Made by a program: the position numbers and the translations under genes | NCBI RefSeq assembly: GCF_051713825.1 | Contig: NZ_JBIOQR010000001.1 | Location: 124,001 to 188,000, forward strand | Source: Enterococcus_K sp051713825 | GTDB lineage: Bacteria > Bacillota > Bacilli > Lactobacillales > Enterococcaceae | Reading direction: 5' to 3' | Length of the DNA stretch: 64,000 nt | Notes under the pieces: generated by a model | Database searches by the model: none | Told to the model about the DNA's origin: nothing | Seen by the model: only the letters and a program-made list of their open reading frames with translations | In this document: positions 17,679 to 26,861 of the stretch, one piece after another | Layout: each line of letters begins with the position of its first letter | Position numbering within the stretch: position 1 is the stretch's first letter

Positions 17679-18100
17679 GACCAATTTTAATCGTAATGAG
17701 CCATGGTAATATGGCTGTAGAAACACGTAATTCCGCTAAAATGATTGTAGGTGAACCGGAGAATGTCTTTGCGATTGCAATGAAAGAAGATGACGGATTA
17801 TCTGGGACGACAGAAAAGCTGGATCAAATTTTACGGTCATTTACACCTGAGACTGAAATCGTTATTTTGGCTGACTTGAAAGGTGGAACGCCTTGTAATG
17901 TAGCCATGATGAAAATGAGTGAACGTCCTAATTTGAGAGTGGTATCAGGACTTAATTTGGCGATGTTGATTGAAGGGATTTTTTCACCACTAACGACAGC
18001 GGCTGAATTAAGTAGCTACTTAGAGACAATTGGGAAAAGTGCTGTAGAAAGTTTGACTTTAACCGAGGAAATTTACGACGAAGAGGAATATGAGGAATAA
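17675..18100 (+). CDS. Mannose-class PTS, IIA component
   Basis: 141 residues. N-terminal ILIVMSHGNMA carries the phosphorylated His10; ADLKGGTPCNVAMM is the second family signature. It accepts phosphate from HPr and passes it to IIB. Its place at the operon end, after murQ and the hydrolase, shows that the PTS and the catabolic enzymes are transcribed together. The overlapping start ATG follows AAGGAGAATG. The C-terminus is acidic (EEIYDEEEYEE). Confidence 0.92.
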   Translation: MRPILIVMSHGNMAVETRNSAKMIVGEPENVFAIAMKEDDGLSGTTEKLDQILRSFTPETEIVILADLKGGTPCNVAMMKMSERPNLRVVSGLNLAMLIEGIFSPLTTAAELSSYLETIGKSAVESLTLTEEIYDEEEYEE

Positions 18101-18166
18101 CAACTGAGGACAGGGCGTGAGCGCTACGGCAGTCTACTGCTGAGAATCGTTCATTTCAAATTGGCA

Positions 18167-18210
18167 GACTAGGACACCAGTCGTTTCGACTCACGTCCCA
18201 GTCCTTTTTT
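18167..18210 (+). terminator. Terminator of the MurNAc operon
   Basis: Stem GACT-GGAC-CAGTCG with CGACT-GTCC-AGTC, followed by TTTTTT. It ends transcription 66 bp after the IIA stop. Confidence 0.72.
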
Positions 18211-18230
18211 GTACGAAAGGATCTGTAGTT

Positions 18231-19016
18231 ATGATAGGTATTCTTTATTTTGTAGTGATTATTATTGCCAACACAATTGGTGCTATCTCTGGGATGGGCG
18301 GAGGTGTAATTATTAAACCAATCTTTGATTTGATTGATTACCATTCAGTGGCGGCTATCTCCTTTTATTCGACCGTTGCTGTCTTTACAATGTCGATTTC
18401 TTCGACCTTGCGTCAGCTAGCAAGGGGACAGTCTATTAATTTTTCAATCGTATTGTGGATTTCTTTGGGCGCATTAGTGGGTGGTGTACTAGGAAATTCT
18501 GTGTTTGAACAACTTTTGCTTTTGTTTGATAATGAAAAAGATGTTCAACTCATTCAGATTATTATTACAGTGGGTTCTCTTCTTTTTGCCTTCTTATATA
18601 CTCGTTATCCATGGCGAAGTTTTCAATTGATGACTTACTCAGGGTATCTTTCTTGTGGGGTGATTTTAGGATTTTTAGCAAGTTTACTAGGAATCGGTGG
18701 CGGCCCCATCAATGTTTCTTTATTGATGTTGATGTTCAGTTTACCGATTAAAGAGGCGACGGTTTATTCGATTGCAACGATCTTCTTTTCTCAGCTTGCT
18801 AAGTTATTGACCATTCTATTTGGTAGTGGATTGGCTAGGTATGATTTATCAGTTTTACTCTATATTATTCCAGCGGCTATTTTGGGTGGTTTGATTGGTG
18901 CTGCTTTATCTCAACTTTTAAGCGCAAAAAAAGTGACGAGTATCTTTTTGATTGTCATTTTAGTGGTATTATTTATCAATATTTATAATGGGGTCCATCT
19001 GTTGAGTCTGGTCTAG
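18231..19016 (+). CDS. TauE/SafE-family membrane permease
   Basis: 261 residues with about eight membrane helices in two halves. Each half begins with the family's glycine pattern: SGMGGGVIIKPIFD (near residue 21) and LLGIGGGPINVSLLM (near 152). Family members export sulfite, sulfoacetate or other small organic anions, and many are uncharacterised. It has its own ribosome site (AAAGGATCTG) just behind the MurNAc terminator; export of lactate or another anion from MurQ activity is only a guess. Substrate not assigned. Confidence 0.85.
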   Translation: MIGILYFVVIIIANTIGAISGMGGGVIIKPIFDLIDYHSVAAISFYSTVAVFTMSISSTLRQLARGQSINFSIVLWISLGALVGGVLGNSVFEQLLLLFDNEKDVQLIQIIITVGSLLFAFLYTRYPWRSFQLMTYSGYLSCGVILGFLASLLGIGGGPINVSLLMLMFSLPIKEATVYSIATIFFSQLAKLLTILFGSGLARYDLSVLLYIIPAAILGGLIGAALSQLLSAKKVTSIFLIVILVVLFINIYNGVHLLSLV

Positions 19017-19061
19017 TAGATGAATGACTTATCTGAACTCTATACTTTATAGACGCACTCT

Positions 19062-19090
19062 TTGCTTCTTTTTCTCGTTCTTAGTATAAT
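19062..19090 (+). promoter_or_regulatory. Promoter of the dihydrouridine synthase gene
   Basis: TTGCTT (19062-19067), 17-bp spacer, TATAAT (19085-19090), giving a start near 19097 and a leader of about 55 bases. Confidence 0.62.
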
Positions 19091-19152
19091 AACTATGCTT
19101 TGAAAAGTGACTGCGAGCGAGCAAATCGCATGTGTGGAAGGAAGAGTTAAGA

Positions 19153-20130
19153 ATGTCGAATAATTTTTGGGCAGAGTTACCTAAGCCCTTTTTTGTGTTA
19201 GCACCAATGGAAGACGTGACGGATGTTGTTTTTCGACATGTGGTCAAGTCCGCAGGGGCACCAGATGTCTTTTTTACTGAATTTACAAATTCAGATAGTT
19301 TTTGTCATCCAGATGGAATTGAAAGTGTTCGAGGTCGTCTAACATTTACAGAGGATGAACAGCCAATGGTCGCTCATATTTGGGGTGATAATCCGGATTA
19401 TTTTCGAAAAATGAGCTTTAGTTTGGCAGAGATGGGCTTTAAAGGAATTGATTTGAACATGGGCTGTCCTGTTCCTAATGTAGCTGGTCGTGGAAAAGGT
19501 AGTGGGCTGATTTTACGTCCAGAGGTTGCTGCTGAATTAATCGAAGCCGCCAAAGCTGGTGGCCTTCCGGTGAGTGTGAAAACACGGATTGGTTACACAG
19601 AAATCGCTGAAATGGCGCAGTGGATTCGCCATTTGTTGAAACAGGATATCGCGAATCTGTCTATCCACTTGCGTACGCGAAAGGAAATGAGTAAAGTTTC
19701 CGCACATTGGGAAGTTATTCCCCAGATTATGGCTTGGCGTGATGAAATTGCCCCAGCAACACTGATTACCATTAATGGTGATATCATGGATCGCCGGATG
19801 GGTTTAGAGCTTGCTGAAAAATATGGGGTAGATGGGCTGATGATTGGTCGAGGAATTTTTAAAAATCCTTATGCCTTTGAGAAAGAAGCCAAAGAACATT
19901 CAGCTAAGGAACTGGTAGGTTTGCTGCGTTTACAGCTTGATCTTCAAGATGAATATGCGAAAGAAGTCCCACGCACCATTGTTGGGTTACATCGTTTCTT
20001 CAAAATCTATGTTAAAGGATTTCCAGGAGCTGGTGATCTGCGAGCAAGCTTAATGAATACAAAATCAACCAATGAAGTCCGTGAACGATTAGATGACTTT
20101 GAAAGAGCGCACGAAGGGATTTTCGGGTAA
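19153..20130 (+). CDS. tRNA-dihydrouridine synthase
   Basis: 325 residues from ATG 19153, preceded by GGAAGGAAGAG; the in-frame GTG at 19132 is less likely. An FMN TIM barrel: VLAPMEDVTD at residues 15-24, and LNMGCPVPN with the conserved catalytic Cys105, then SVKTRIGY (substrate and FMN contacts) and DGLMIGRG near 230. It reduces uridines in tRNA D-loops with NAD(P)H. The sequence is a Dus paralogue distinct from the housekeeping DusB arrangement (no nifR3-lysS neighbour), so I give no symbol. Confidence 0.9.
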   Translation: MSNNFWAELPKPFFVLAPMEDVTDVVFRHVVKSAGAPDVFFTEFTNSDSFCHPDGIESVRGRLTFTEDEQPMVAHIWGDNPDYFRKMSFSLAEMGFKGIDLNMGCPVPNVAGRGKGSGLILRPEVAAELIEAAKAGGLPVSVKTRIGYTEIAEMAQWIRHLLKQDIANLSIHLRTRKEMSKVSAHWEVIPQIMAWRDEIAPATLITINGDIMDRRMGLELAEKYGVDGLMIGRGIFKNPYAFEKEAKEHSAKELVGLLRLQLDLQDEYAKEVPRTIVGLHRFFKIYVKGFPGAGDLRASLMNTKSTNEVRERLDDFERAHEGIFG

Positions 20131-20243
20131 AGGTCTGCTGAAGAAATAAATAATTGGAGATTTACTACCTGCCAAATGAGTGCTTTTTAGTGGACGCCTG
20201 TTGATAAAAGTACTCGAGTAGAGGTCGATAAAAATAAAAAACT

Positions 20244-20290
20244 GAGCTGTCTGAAAATGCTGTATTTTTCAAGATAGCTCGTTTTCTTTT
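20244..20290. terminator. Bidirectional terminator between dus and the AraC gene
   Basis: GAGCTGTCTGAAAA pairs with TTTTCAAGATAGCTC; T-rich on the plus side and A-rich (AAAATAAAAA) before the stem, so it can serve both convergent genes. Confidence 0.82.
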
Positions 20291-20352
20291 GGGAGCTAAG
20301 TACAAGTCTTACTTTCTGATTCTGGTTGTAATAGAGTGTCGAATGGACAGAC

Positions 20353-21294
20353 TTATAAAAGTGTCACATTATTTGGATTTTTCCGATAAGCTGTGGGTGT
20401 AAGACCCGTTTCTTTTTTGAAGACGGACGTAAAGTAGTTAGAGTCTTCAAAGCCACTTTCTAATGCAATATCAATAATTTTTAGTTGAGTATTTAAAAGC
20501 AAATACTCAGCTTTTTTAATGCGCATGCCGTTCAAATAAGTAAAAAAGGATAAACGAAAATTTTTTTTGAAAAAGCGACAAAAATGTTCTCGACTGAAGC
20601 CAATATGCGTGCTGATATCATCTAACGAAATAGGATTTTTATAGTTCTCTTCTAGATAGACTAAGATCTTTTTACATTTATAGGAAGTTAGATCATTTTT
20701 TTGTTCAATGTTTTGTTCAAAATGAAAGAGCATTTCTTTTGCTACATAGAGTTGTTGAAAAAATAAAAGAAGATGTGCTTTTAAAGTTAACTCGAAATAA
20801 GGTTTTTTTATGGCGAAGGATTCAATTAATTCGGCTGCATGCTGTTGAATTTGTTCAATATTTTCTAGCTCATTGGTAGCATGGACAATGTGTTGCGTCG
20901 TGTAGTTTAGTATTGGATCAAAATAGGATTGTTGAATGGTATCAGATGAATGACTACTAATGAAAAACGAGTCAAATACGATAGCAAAAAATGAACAAGC
21001 AGATTGTTGATAGTTCACGGCTCCATGCAACAAGTTAGGTGGAATAAACAAGATATCTCCTTCTGTAGCGACAAAATGATTTCCTTCAACAATGACTTCC
21101 ATTTTGCCACTTGTAATATAAAGAACTTCCATCTCTCTATGCCAATGGGTATGAATCATAATTGGGTGAGATTGATCATGGTTTGTAAAATGAACGGCAA
21201 AAGGAAAGAGACTATTCCCATGTTCCGTAATCTCCTTTAAAGAGTTATCAATATCGTTTTCACTAGGGTTAGGTGTAAATATAAATTTATCCAT
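20353..21294 (-). CDS. AraC-family transcriptional regulator with cupin sensor
   Basis: 313 residues. The N-terminal cupin-like sugar-binding domain (about residues 35-150) includes HTHWHREMEVLYITSGKMEV and GDILFIPPNLLHG. The C-terminal double HTH (about 215-310) includes ISLDDISTHIGFSREHFCRFFKK and DIALESGFEDSNYFTSVFKK. Start ATG follows AAAGGAGGAAAA on the minus strand. It is divergent from the sugar ABC/alpha-xylosidase operon and is the obvious candidate for its activator, with an alpha-xyloside or related oligosaccharide as inducer. Confidence 0.9.
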   Translation of the reverse strand: MDKFIFTPNPSENDIDNSLKEITEHGNSLFPFAVHFTNHDQSHPIMIHTHWHREMEVLYITSGKMEVIVEGNHFVATEGDILFIPPNLLHGAVNYQQSACSFFAIVFDSFFISSHSSDTIQQSYFDPILNYTTQHIVHATNELENIEQIQQHAAELIESFAIKKPYFELTLKAHLLLFFQQLYVAKEMLFHFEQNIEQKNDLTSYKCKKILVYLEENYKNPISLDDISTHIGFSREHFCRFFKKNFRLSFFTYLNGMRIKKAEYLLLNTQLKIIDIALESGFEDSNYFTSVFKKETGLTPTAYRKNPNNVTLL

Positions 21295-21312
21295 TTTTCC
21301 TCCTTTTTTTCA

Positions 21313-21328
21313 AAAATATCAATATTTT
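21313..21328. promoter_or_regulatory. Palindrome in the AraC/ABC divergent region
   Basis: Perfect AAAATAT-CA-ATATTTT, 18 bp upstream of the AraC start codon. It may be the regulator's own operator or part of its promoter. Confidence 0.4.
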
Positions 21329-21342
21329 CGTGTATTTAAATT

Positions 21343-21381
21343 AAGATAGCGATTACATTCTATCATAGATGTCCCTATAAT
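21343..21381 (+). promoter_or_regulatory. Promoter of the sugar ABC operon with overlapping cre-like site
   Basis: -10 TATAAT at 21376-21381, with TTACAT at 21353-21358 as a poor -35 (17-bp spacer), as expected for an activator-dependent promoter. AAGATAGCGATTACAT (21343-21358) matches 14 of 16 cre positions and covers the -35, a placement where CcpA would exclude polymerase. Confidence 0.6.
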
Positions 21382-21419
21382 GAAACTGTATCAAAGAAGA
21401 ACAACTAGGAGGACGAAAG

Positions 21420-22694
21420 ATGAAAAAATTTTTATTAGTATCAGCGGCTGTCTTGGGAATGTTAAGTTTAACCGCTTGTGGTAGCTCAGAGGATTCATCT
21501 GATAAAGGGAAAACGACATTAGAAGTATTCAATATTAAAACAGAAACCGCAGAGCAGATGGATGCGTTAGTTGAAAAGTATGAGAAGAGTCATCCGGACG
21601 TGAAAATCAATATGACAACGGTTGGTGGCGGGACGGATGCAACAGCGGCGATGCAGTCAAAATTTTCTTCCGGTGATGAGCCAGATATTTTCATGCTAGG
21701 CGGTCTATCAGATGCACAGACTTGGGAGCATAAACTGTTTGATTTAACAGATACTGACTTAGCCAAAAATGCCATCGAAGGCACGCTAGAAGGAGCGACA
21801 TTAAATGATAAAGTTCTAGGCGTTCCAATGAATATTGAAGGATATGGTTGGTTAGTTAATAAAGAAATTTTTGAGAAATCTGGGATTGATGTAGAAAGTA
21901 TTCAGTCGTTTGCTGAGTTTGAAAGCGCGGTCAAAAAAATCGATTCTAAAAAAGACGAGTTAGGGTTAGAAGGAGTCTTTGCTTTTAGTGGTGGAGAAAC
22001 TTGGGTAACAAGTCAGTTCAGCTCAAACTTTATTGCACCAGAGTTCTCTGATAGTTTGGTAAAAACTTATGGAGCTAAAGAATTGGCGTTTAAATATAAC
22101 AAACAAATGCAAAGTTATTTAGATTTAGCCGCGAAGTATAACGCAGGGCCACTTGAGTCAATGGATTATAGTACGTCTGTTGAAGAATTATTTGCGGGTG
22201 GCAAAACAGCGATTGTTCATCAAGGGAACTGGATTGTTCCGACACTAAATAGCTTAGACGAATCATTTGCTAAAGAAAAATTAGCGATTGTACCTATGTT
22301 TGTAGACAATGAAACGGAAGGAAAAATTGTCGCGGGGCCTGCATGGTATTGGGGTGTGAATAAAGATAAGGATCAAAAAGTAATCGACGCTTCTATTGAT
22401 TTCTTAACCTGGATGTATACAGATAAAGAGGCGATGGACGCAATTATCAATGATTTTGACTTTATCCCAGCCTATACGAACTTTTCTAGTGATGACATCA
22501 CGGATCCATTGTCTAATAAAATTTATACGTATTTAGCTGACGGGAAAACAGTTCCTTGGGTGCACAATTCTTATCCTGATGGGTTTGGTCAGAATGTTAT
22601 TGGAGTTCAAGTTCAAGCGTATACAGCAGGGAAAATTCCTTGGAGTGAGTTTGTTGATACAGTAACAACTACTTGGAGTGAAGAACGTAAGTAA
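21420..22694 (+). CDS. Sugar ABC transporter substrate-binding lipoprotein
   Basis: 424 residues. Signal peptide with lipobox LTACGS, lipidated Cys20. The rest has the family 1 solute-binding pattern of oligosaccharide importers: NIKTETAEQMDALVEKYEK, PDIFMLGG, GVPMNIEGYGWLVNKEIFEK. It is anchored outside the membrane and delivers sugar to the two permeases downstream. ATG follows CTAGGAGGACGAAAG. With the YicI-type enzyme in the same operon, the ligand is likely an alpha-xyloside such as isoprimeverose or a related disaccharide. Confidence 0.92.
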   Translation: MKKFLLVSAAVLGMLSLTACGSSEDSSDKGKTTLEVFNIKTETAEQMDALVEKYEKSHPDVKINMTTVGGGTDATAAMQSKFSSGDEPDIFMLGGLSDAQTWEHKLFDLTDTDLAKNAIEGTLEGATLNDKVLGVPMNIEGYGWLVNKEIFEKSGIDVESIQSFAEFESAVKKIDSKKDELGLEGVFAFSGGETWVTSQFSSNFIAPEFSDSLVKTYGAKELAFKYNKQMQSYLDLAAKYNAGPLESMDYSTSVEELFAGGKTAIVHQGNWIVPTLNSLDESFAKEKLAIVPMFVDNETEGKIVAGPAWYWGVNKDKDQKVIDASIDFLTWMYTDKEAMDAIINDFDFIPAYTNFSSDDITDPLSNKIYTYLADGKTVPWVHNSYPDGFGQNVIGVQVQAYTAGKIPWSEFVDTVTTTWSEERK

Positions 22695-22707
22695 TTCGTT
22701 TTGTAAG

Positions 22708-22834
22708 AGGTTGGGAAGAAGTGTTTAACTCCGAGAAATGAGAAGGAATTCACAAAAGTTGTTCTTCAATTTTTTGTGAATTTTAGCTTATTACCGCATG
22801 AGTTGCTTCTGTGCCACCGTTTATTCGAATAAAA
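22708..22834 (+). repeat. Short (type A) intergenic palindromic repeat, copy 1
   Basis: Begins GAGGTTGGGAAGAAGTG and ends with the CTTCTGTGCCACCG-type end. The two halves are imperfect complements (GAATTCAC near the middle pairs with GTGAATTT). More diverged than the copies at 30277 and 40636. It lies inside the ABC operon between the binding-protein gene and the permeases. Confidence 0.8.
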
Positions 22835-22835
22835 G

Positions 22836-22882
22836 GAGTTTGGGACATAACTCAAGAAGCTATGTCCCAAAACCTTATGTTT
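22836..22882 (+). terminator. Terminator-like hairpin inside the sugar ABC operon
   Basis: TTTGGGACATA (22838-22848 region) pairs with TATGTCCCAAA and is followed by ACCTTATGTTTT. It forms the usual companion of the repeat family. Partial termination here would make more binding protein than permease. The T tract is interrupted, so strength is uncertain. Confidence 0.6.
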
Positions 22883-22901
22883 TATTGAGGAGGGGAAAGG
22901 T

Positions 22902-23768
22902 ATGTTAACAAACAAATCAAAATCTTTTTGGCTTTTACTACTTCCTGCATTGTTAGGATTAACGCTCGTTTTATTTATTCCGTTATTAATGGGCTCGTAT
23001 TATTCTTTAACAGACTGGAATGGAAATACGATTGGAGAGTTTGTTGGACTGGATAATTATATTCGAGCGTTTAAAGATCAAGGGTTTATGGATAGTTTAA
23101 TTTTTACAGCTAAATTTTCTGTCGTTAGTGTTGTATTAATCAATGTGATTGCGTTAATGTTAGCGACTTTAGTTACTCAAAAACTGGGTCGATGGACAAC
23201 CTTTTTTAGAACAATCTTTTTTATGCCAAACTTAATTGGAGGAATTATTCTAGGATTTATCTGGCAATTTATTTTTAATAAGGCTTTTGAAACAATTGGT
23301 GATTTAAGTGGTATAGGATTTTTTAAAGGGTGGTTGAGCACACCAGAAACGGGTTTTTGGGGACTAGTGATCTTGTTTGTATGGCAGATGAGTGGTTATA
23401 TGATGTTGATTTACGTTTCATTTTTAAACAACATTCCTGAAGAAATATTGGAAGCCGCAGACATGGATGGTGCCTCTCCAATGCAAACCTTTTTGAAAAT
23501 AAAATTACCGATGTTGATGCCCGCATTTACAGTAACACTGTTTTTAACACTTTCTAATGCGTTTAAAATTTATGATCAAAATTTAGCTTTGACACAAGGT
23601 GGGCCGTATAATTCGACTCAAATGACAGCAATGAATATTTACAACGAAGCATTTGCTATGAGAAAAATGGGCTTTGCGCAATCTAAAGCGATTATTTTTC
23701 TACTCATTATTGTGGTGATTTCAGTTATCCAAATCTCAATCACTCGTAAAAAGGAGATAAGTGCTTAA
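22902..23768 (+). CDS. Sugar ABC transporter permease, MalF-type
   Basis: 288 residues, six membrane segments. The EAA loop that docks the ATPase is EEILEAADMDGASPMQTFLKIKLPML, near residues 183-208. ATG follows TTGAGGAGGGGAAAGGT. It pairs with the next gene, whose start overlaps its stop. No ATPase gene is present in the operon, so a shared MsmK-type ATPase encoded elsewhere is probably used, as is common for this transporter class in Firmicutes. Confidence 0.92.
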   Translation: MLTNKSKSFWLLLLPALLGLTLVLFIPLLMGSYYSLTDWNGNTIGEFVGLDNYIRAFKDQGFMDSLIFTAKFSVVSVVLINVIALMLATLVTQKLGRWTTFFRTIFFMPNLIGGIILGFIWQFIFNKAFETIGDLSGIGFFKGWLSTPETGFWGLVILFVWQMSGYMMLIYVSFLNNIPEEILEAADMDGASPMQTFLKIKLPMLMPAFTVTLFLTLSNAFKIYDQNLALTQGGPYNSTQMTAMNIYNEAFAMRKMGFAQSKAIIFLLIIVVISVIQISITRKKEISA

Positions 23769-24592
23769 TGAAAACAAAAAGAAAAAATAAGAAAATAGCA
23801 TTGATCGCAGTGGGCGTTGTTTTTTCAGCTCTTTGGTTCTATCCATTTTTCTTAATTGTTATTAACTCATTTAAAACAAAAGCCGAAATTTTTCAAAATA
23901 CATTGAGTTTACCTAAAGGTCTTGGTTTAGAAAATTATACGATGGCATTAGATAAGCTAGACTTTGTCCGAAGTGCGGCAAATTCTTTATTAATTACAGT
24001 TGGTTCGTTAGTCTTAATCATCTTTGTTTCGTCTATGGCAGCCTATGCACTTTCGAGAAACACAAGTAAATTGAGTGGGATCATCTATTTTATTATAGCG
24101 ATTGGTTTACTGATTCCATTTCAAGGAATCATGATTCCTTTAATCTCACTTTTCGGTAAAGTTAGCATGCTGAACCGTCCAGGCCTGATGATTATGTATT
24201 TAGGACTGGCAACAAGCATGGCTACTTTTATGTATTATGGCGCGTTACGTGGGATTCCTAAGTCGCTGGATGAAGCAGCAATTATTGATGGAGCGAACAC
24301 ATTTCAAATTTATTGGAAGATTATTTTTCCGTTGTTAAAACCTACGACGGTCACAATCATTGTCTTAAATTCATTATGGTTCTGGAATGATTATTTACTC
24401 CCTTCGTTGAGTGTAAACAAGCAGGGAATGTTCACGATACCCCTTAAGATGTTCTATTTCTTTGGTGAATTTAACAAACAATGGCATTTGGCGTTAGCTG
24501 CTTTAGTAATAGTTATTTTGCCAATCATTATTTTATTTATTATACTGCAAAAACACGTTGTGAAAGGAATTTCAGATGGGGCAGTCAAATAG
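23768..24592 (+). CDS. Sugar ABC transporter permease, MalG-type
   Basis: 274 residues, six membrane segments. EAA loop KSLDEAAIIDGANTFQIYWK lies near residues 165-184. The ATG overlaps the TAA of the MalF-type gene (TAATG), showing translational coupling. It forms the heterodimeric channel with that protein. Followed 9 bp later by the alpha-xylosidase gene. Confidence 0.92.
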   Translation: MKTKRKNKKIALIAVGVVFSALWFYPFFLIVINSFKTKAEIFQNTLSLPKGLGLENYTMALDKLDFVRSAANSLLITVGSLVLIIFVSSMAAYALSRNTSKLSGIIYFIIAIGLLIPFQGIMIPLISLFGKVSMLNRPGLMIMYLGLATSMATFMYYGALRGIPKSLDEAAIIDGANTFQIYWKIIFPLLKPTTVTIIVLNSLWFWNDYLLPSLSVNKQGMFTIPLKMFYFFGEFNKQWHLALAALVIVILPIIILFIILQKHVVKGISDGAVK

Positions 24593-24601
24593 GAGGAGCT
24601 T

Positions 24602-26854
24602 ATGAGATTTACAGAAGGATACTGGCTAACAAAGGATGGATTTACCTTAAATCATCCTGTAGAATGCCGTGATTATAGAGTTGAGGATAAGGCCTTAGAA
24701 TTATTTTTACCTTACAAAGTGATTAAACGACGTGGGGATACGTTAAATTTGGGCATGACGACACTTAGATTGGAGTCGCCGCAAAATGATATCATTAAGG
24801 TACGTTTGACTCACCATGATGTTGATCAAGGCATGCCGCATTACTCAACTACGTTAAGTTCTGCTGAAGTTGAGATTTCCACAGATAAAGAATATCGGTT
24901 TAAATCAGGCGCTCTGGAAGCACGAGTGCCTAAAGAAGGGCCGTTTACAGTAGAATTTTTTGGAAATGAACAGTTAATTACATCATCTAAGCCACGTGCA
25001 CAAGCTGAAGTCACTGCAGATGATGGGAAACATTATATGCGTGAACAGCTGACGTTAGATCCTTATGAGTTAGTGTATGGAATGGGTGAGCGGTTTACTC
25101 CATTTACAAAAAATGGTCAAAGTGTTGATATTTGGAACGAAGATGGCGGAACAGGCAGTGAAAAATCATACAAAAATATTCCTTTCTACATAACAAACAA
25201 AGGATATGGCGTATTTGTGAACCATCCTGAAAAGGTTTCATTTGAAGTGGCTTCCGAAAATGTTTCAAGAACACAGTTTAGTGTGGAAGGCGAAATATTA
25301 GAGTATTTTATTATCTATGGGCCAACAATGAAAGAAGTACTACAAAAGTATACAGATTTAACAGGGAAACCAGCCTTACCACCAGCATGGTCATTTGGCT
25401 TGTGGTTGTCGACTTCTTTTACTACAGACTACAGTGAAAAGACAGTCATGCAGTTTATTGATGAGATGAAAGCGAGACAGATTCCATTTGATGTTTTTCA
25501 TTTCGACTGTTTTTGGATGAAGGAATTCGAATGGTGTGGGTTTGAATGGGACCAGCAAATGTTTCCAGATCCACAAGGGTTACTTGATCGAATTCATGAA
25601 AAAGGTTTGAAGGTTTGTATGTGGATTAATCCGTACATCGGTCAGAAGGCTAAAGTCTTTAAAGAATGTCAGGAGAAAGGTTATTTCATTAAGAGAGAAA
25701 ATGGTCATGTTTGGCAATGGGACTTATGGCAAGCAGGACAAGGGATTATTGACTTTACGAATCCGGAAGCTAGAGAATGGTATAAGAATCAATTACGAAT
25801 TTTGTTAGATATGGGTGTGGATTCATTCAAAACAGATTTTGGGGAACGAATCCCAACAGATGCGGTGTATTACGATGGATCTGATCCAAAGAGAATGCAT
25901 AATTACTATGCGTATTTATATAATGAAGTTGTTTTTGAACTCTTAGAAGAAATTAAAGGGGAAGGCAATGCAGTGGTCTTTGCTCGTTCAGCTTCTGTGG
26001 GTTCTCAAAAGTTCCCTGTTCATTGGGGGGGAGATAATCTTTCACAATACCCGTCAATGGCTGAATCATTACGTGGGGGATTATCTTTTGTCCTTTCTGG
26101 GTTTGGTTTTTGGAGTCATGATATTGGTGGCTTTGAAGAAAATACAACAGAGGATCTTTATAAACGTTGGACACAATTTGGCTTGCTGTCTACACATAGC
26201 CGTTACCATGGAAATATTGAATATCGTGTGCCATGGAATTTTGGAGAAGAGTCTGCATTAGTTACTCAAAAATTCTCTAGATTAAAGAACAAATTGATGC
26301 CTTATATTTATAAAGAGGCAGTCCTAACCGCAAGAACGGGTATTCCAATGATGCGTCCATTAGTGATTGAGTTTGAAGAGGATTATACAGTTCATACGCT
26401 AGATAAACAATATATGTTTGGCGAAGATTTGCTCGTTGCTCCAATTTTTAATGAGGAGGGACAGGTTTCCTTCTATCTTCCTAAAGGCAAATGGACTAAT
26501 TATCTGACGAATACAGTTTACGAGGGCGGCAAATGGTACCAAGAGAAACATGATTACTTCTCGTTACCATTACTTGCTCGTCCCAATAGTTTGATTGTCG
26601 AAGGGGCTAAAGAGGATACGGCGGCCTATGATTACAGTAACAAACTAACGGTTCATGTATTTGAGCTGACTGAAGAAAAGACAGTGACGGTCTTTGATAC
26701 AAAAGGGGATACGATAGGTGAAGTAACAGTTAAGCCAGTAGGTGAATCGTATGAGGTTCAGGTTAGGAACCTAAAGAATGTTTCTTTCTTATTCAGAAAT
26801 AGAACACTTGCAGAGATGCAACGACATGAACTAGGCTCTCTGTATAAAATGTAA
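24602..26854 (+). CDS. yicI: Family 31 glycoside hydrolase, alpha-xylosidase (YicI type)
   Basis: 750 residues, close to E. coli YicI. Nucleophile Asp412 sits in SFKTDFGERIP and the acid/base Asp478 in HWGGDNLSQYPS, each four residues before the YicI positions 416 and 482. An N-terminal beta domain spans about residues 1-250, the barrel 260-580, and C-terminal beta domains the rest. No signal peptide, so it acts on sugar already imported. The KTDFGERIP stretch favours alpha-xylosidase over alpha-glucosidase within family 31. Start ATG follows AGGAGGAGCTT. Confidence 0.9.
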   Translation: MRFTEGYWLTKDGFTLNHPVECRDYRVEDKALELFLPYKVIKRRGDTLNLGMTTLRLESPQNDIIKVRLTHHDVDQGMPHYSTTLSSAEVEISTDKEYRFKSGALEARVPKEGPFTVEFFGNEQLITSSKPRAQAEVTADDGKHYMREQLTLDPYELVYGMGERFTPFTKNGQSVDIWNEDGGTGSEKSYKNIPFYITNKGYGVFVNHPEKVSFEVASENVSRTQFSVEGEILEYFIIYGPTMKEVLQKYTDLTGKPALPPAWSFGLWLSTSFTTDYSEKTVMQFIDEMKARQIPFDVFHFDCFWMKEFEWCGFEWDQQMFPDPQGLLDRIHEKGLKVCMWINPYIGQKAKVFKECQEKGYFIKRENGHVWQWDLWQAGQGIIDFTNPEAREWYKNQLRILLDMGVDSFKTDFGERIPTDAVYYDGSDPKRMHNYYAYLYNEVVFELLEEIKGEGNAVVFARSASVGSQKFPVHWGGDNLSQYPSMAESLRGGLSFVLSGFGFWSHDIGGFEENTTEDLYKRWTQFGLLSTHSRYHGNIEYRVPWNFGEESALVTQKFSRLKNKLMPYIYKEAVLTARTGIPMMRPLVIEFEEDYTVHTLDKQYMFGEDLLVAPIFNEEGQVSFYLPKGKWTNYLTNTVYEGGKWYQEKHDYFSLPLLARPNSLIVEGAKEDTAAYDYSNKLTVHVFELTEEKTVTVFDTKGDTIGEVTVKPVGESYEVQVRNLKNVSFLFRNRTLAEMQRHELGSLYKM

Positions 26855-26861
26855 ATTGATT

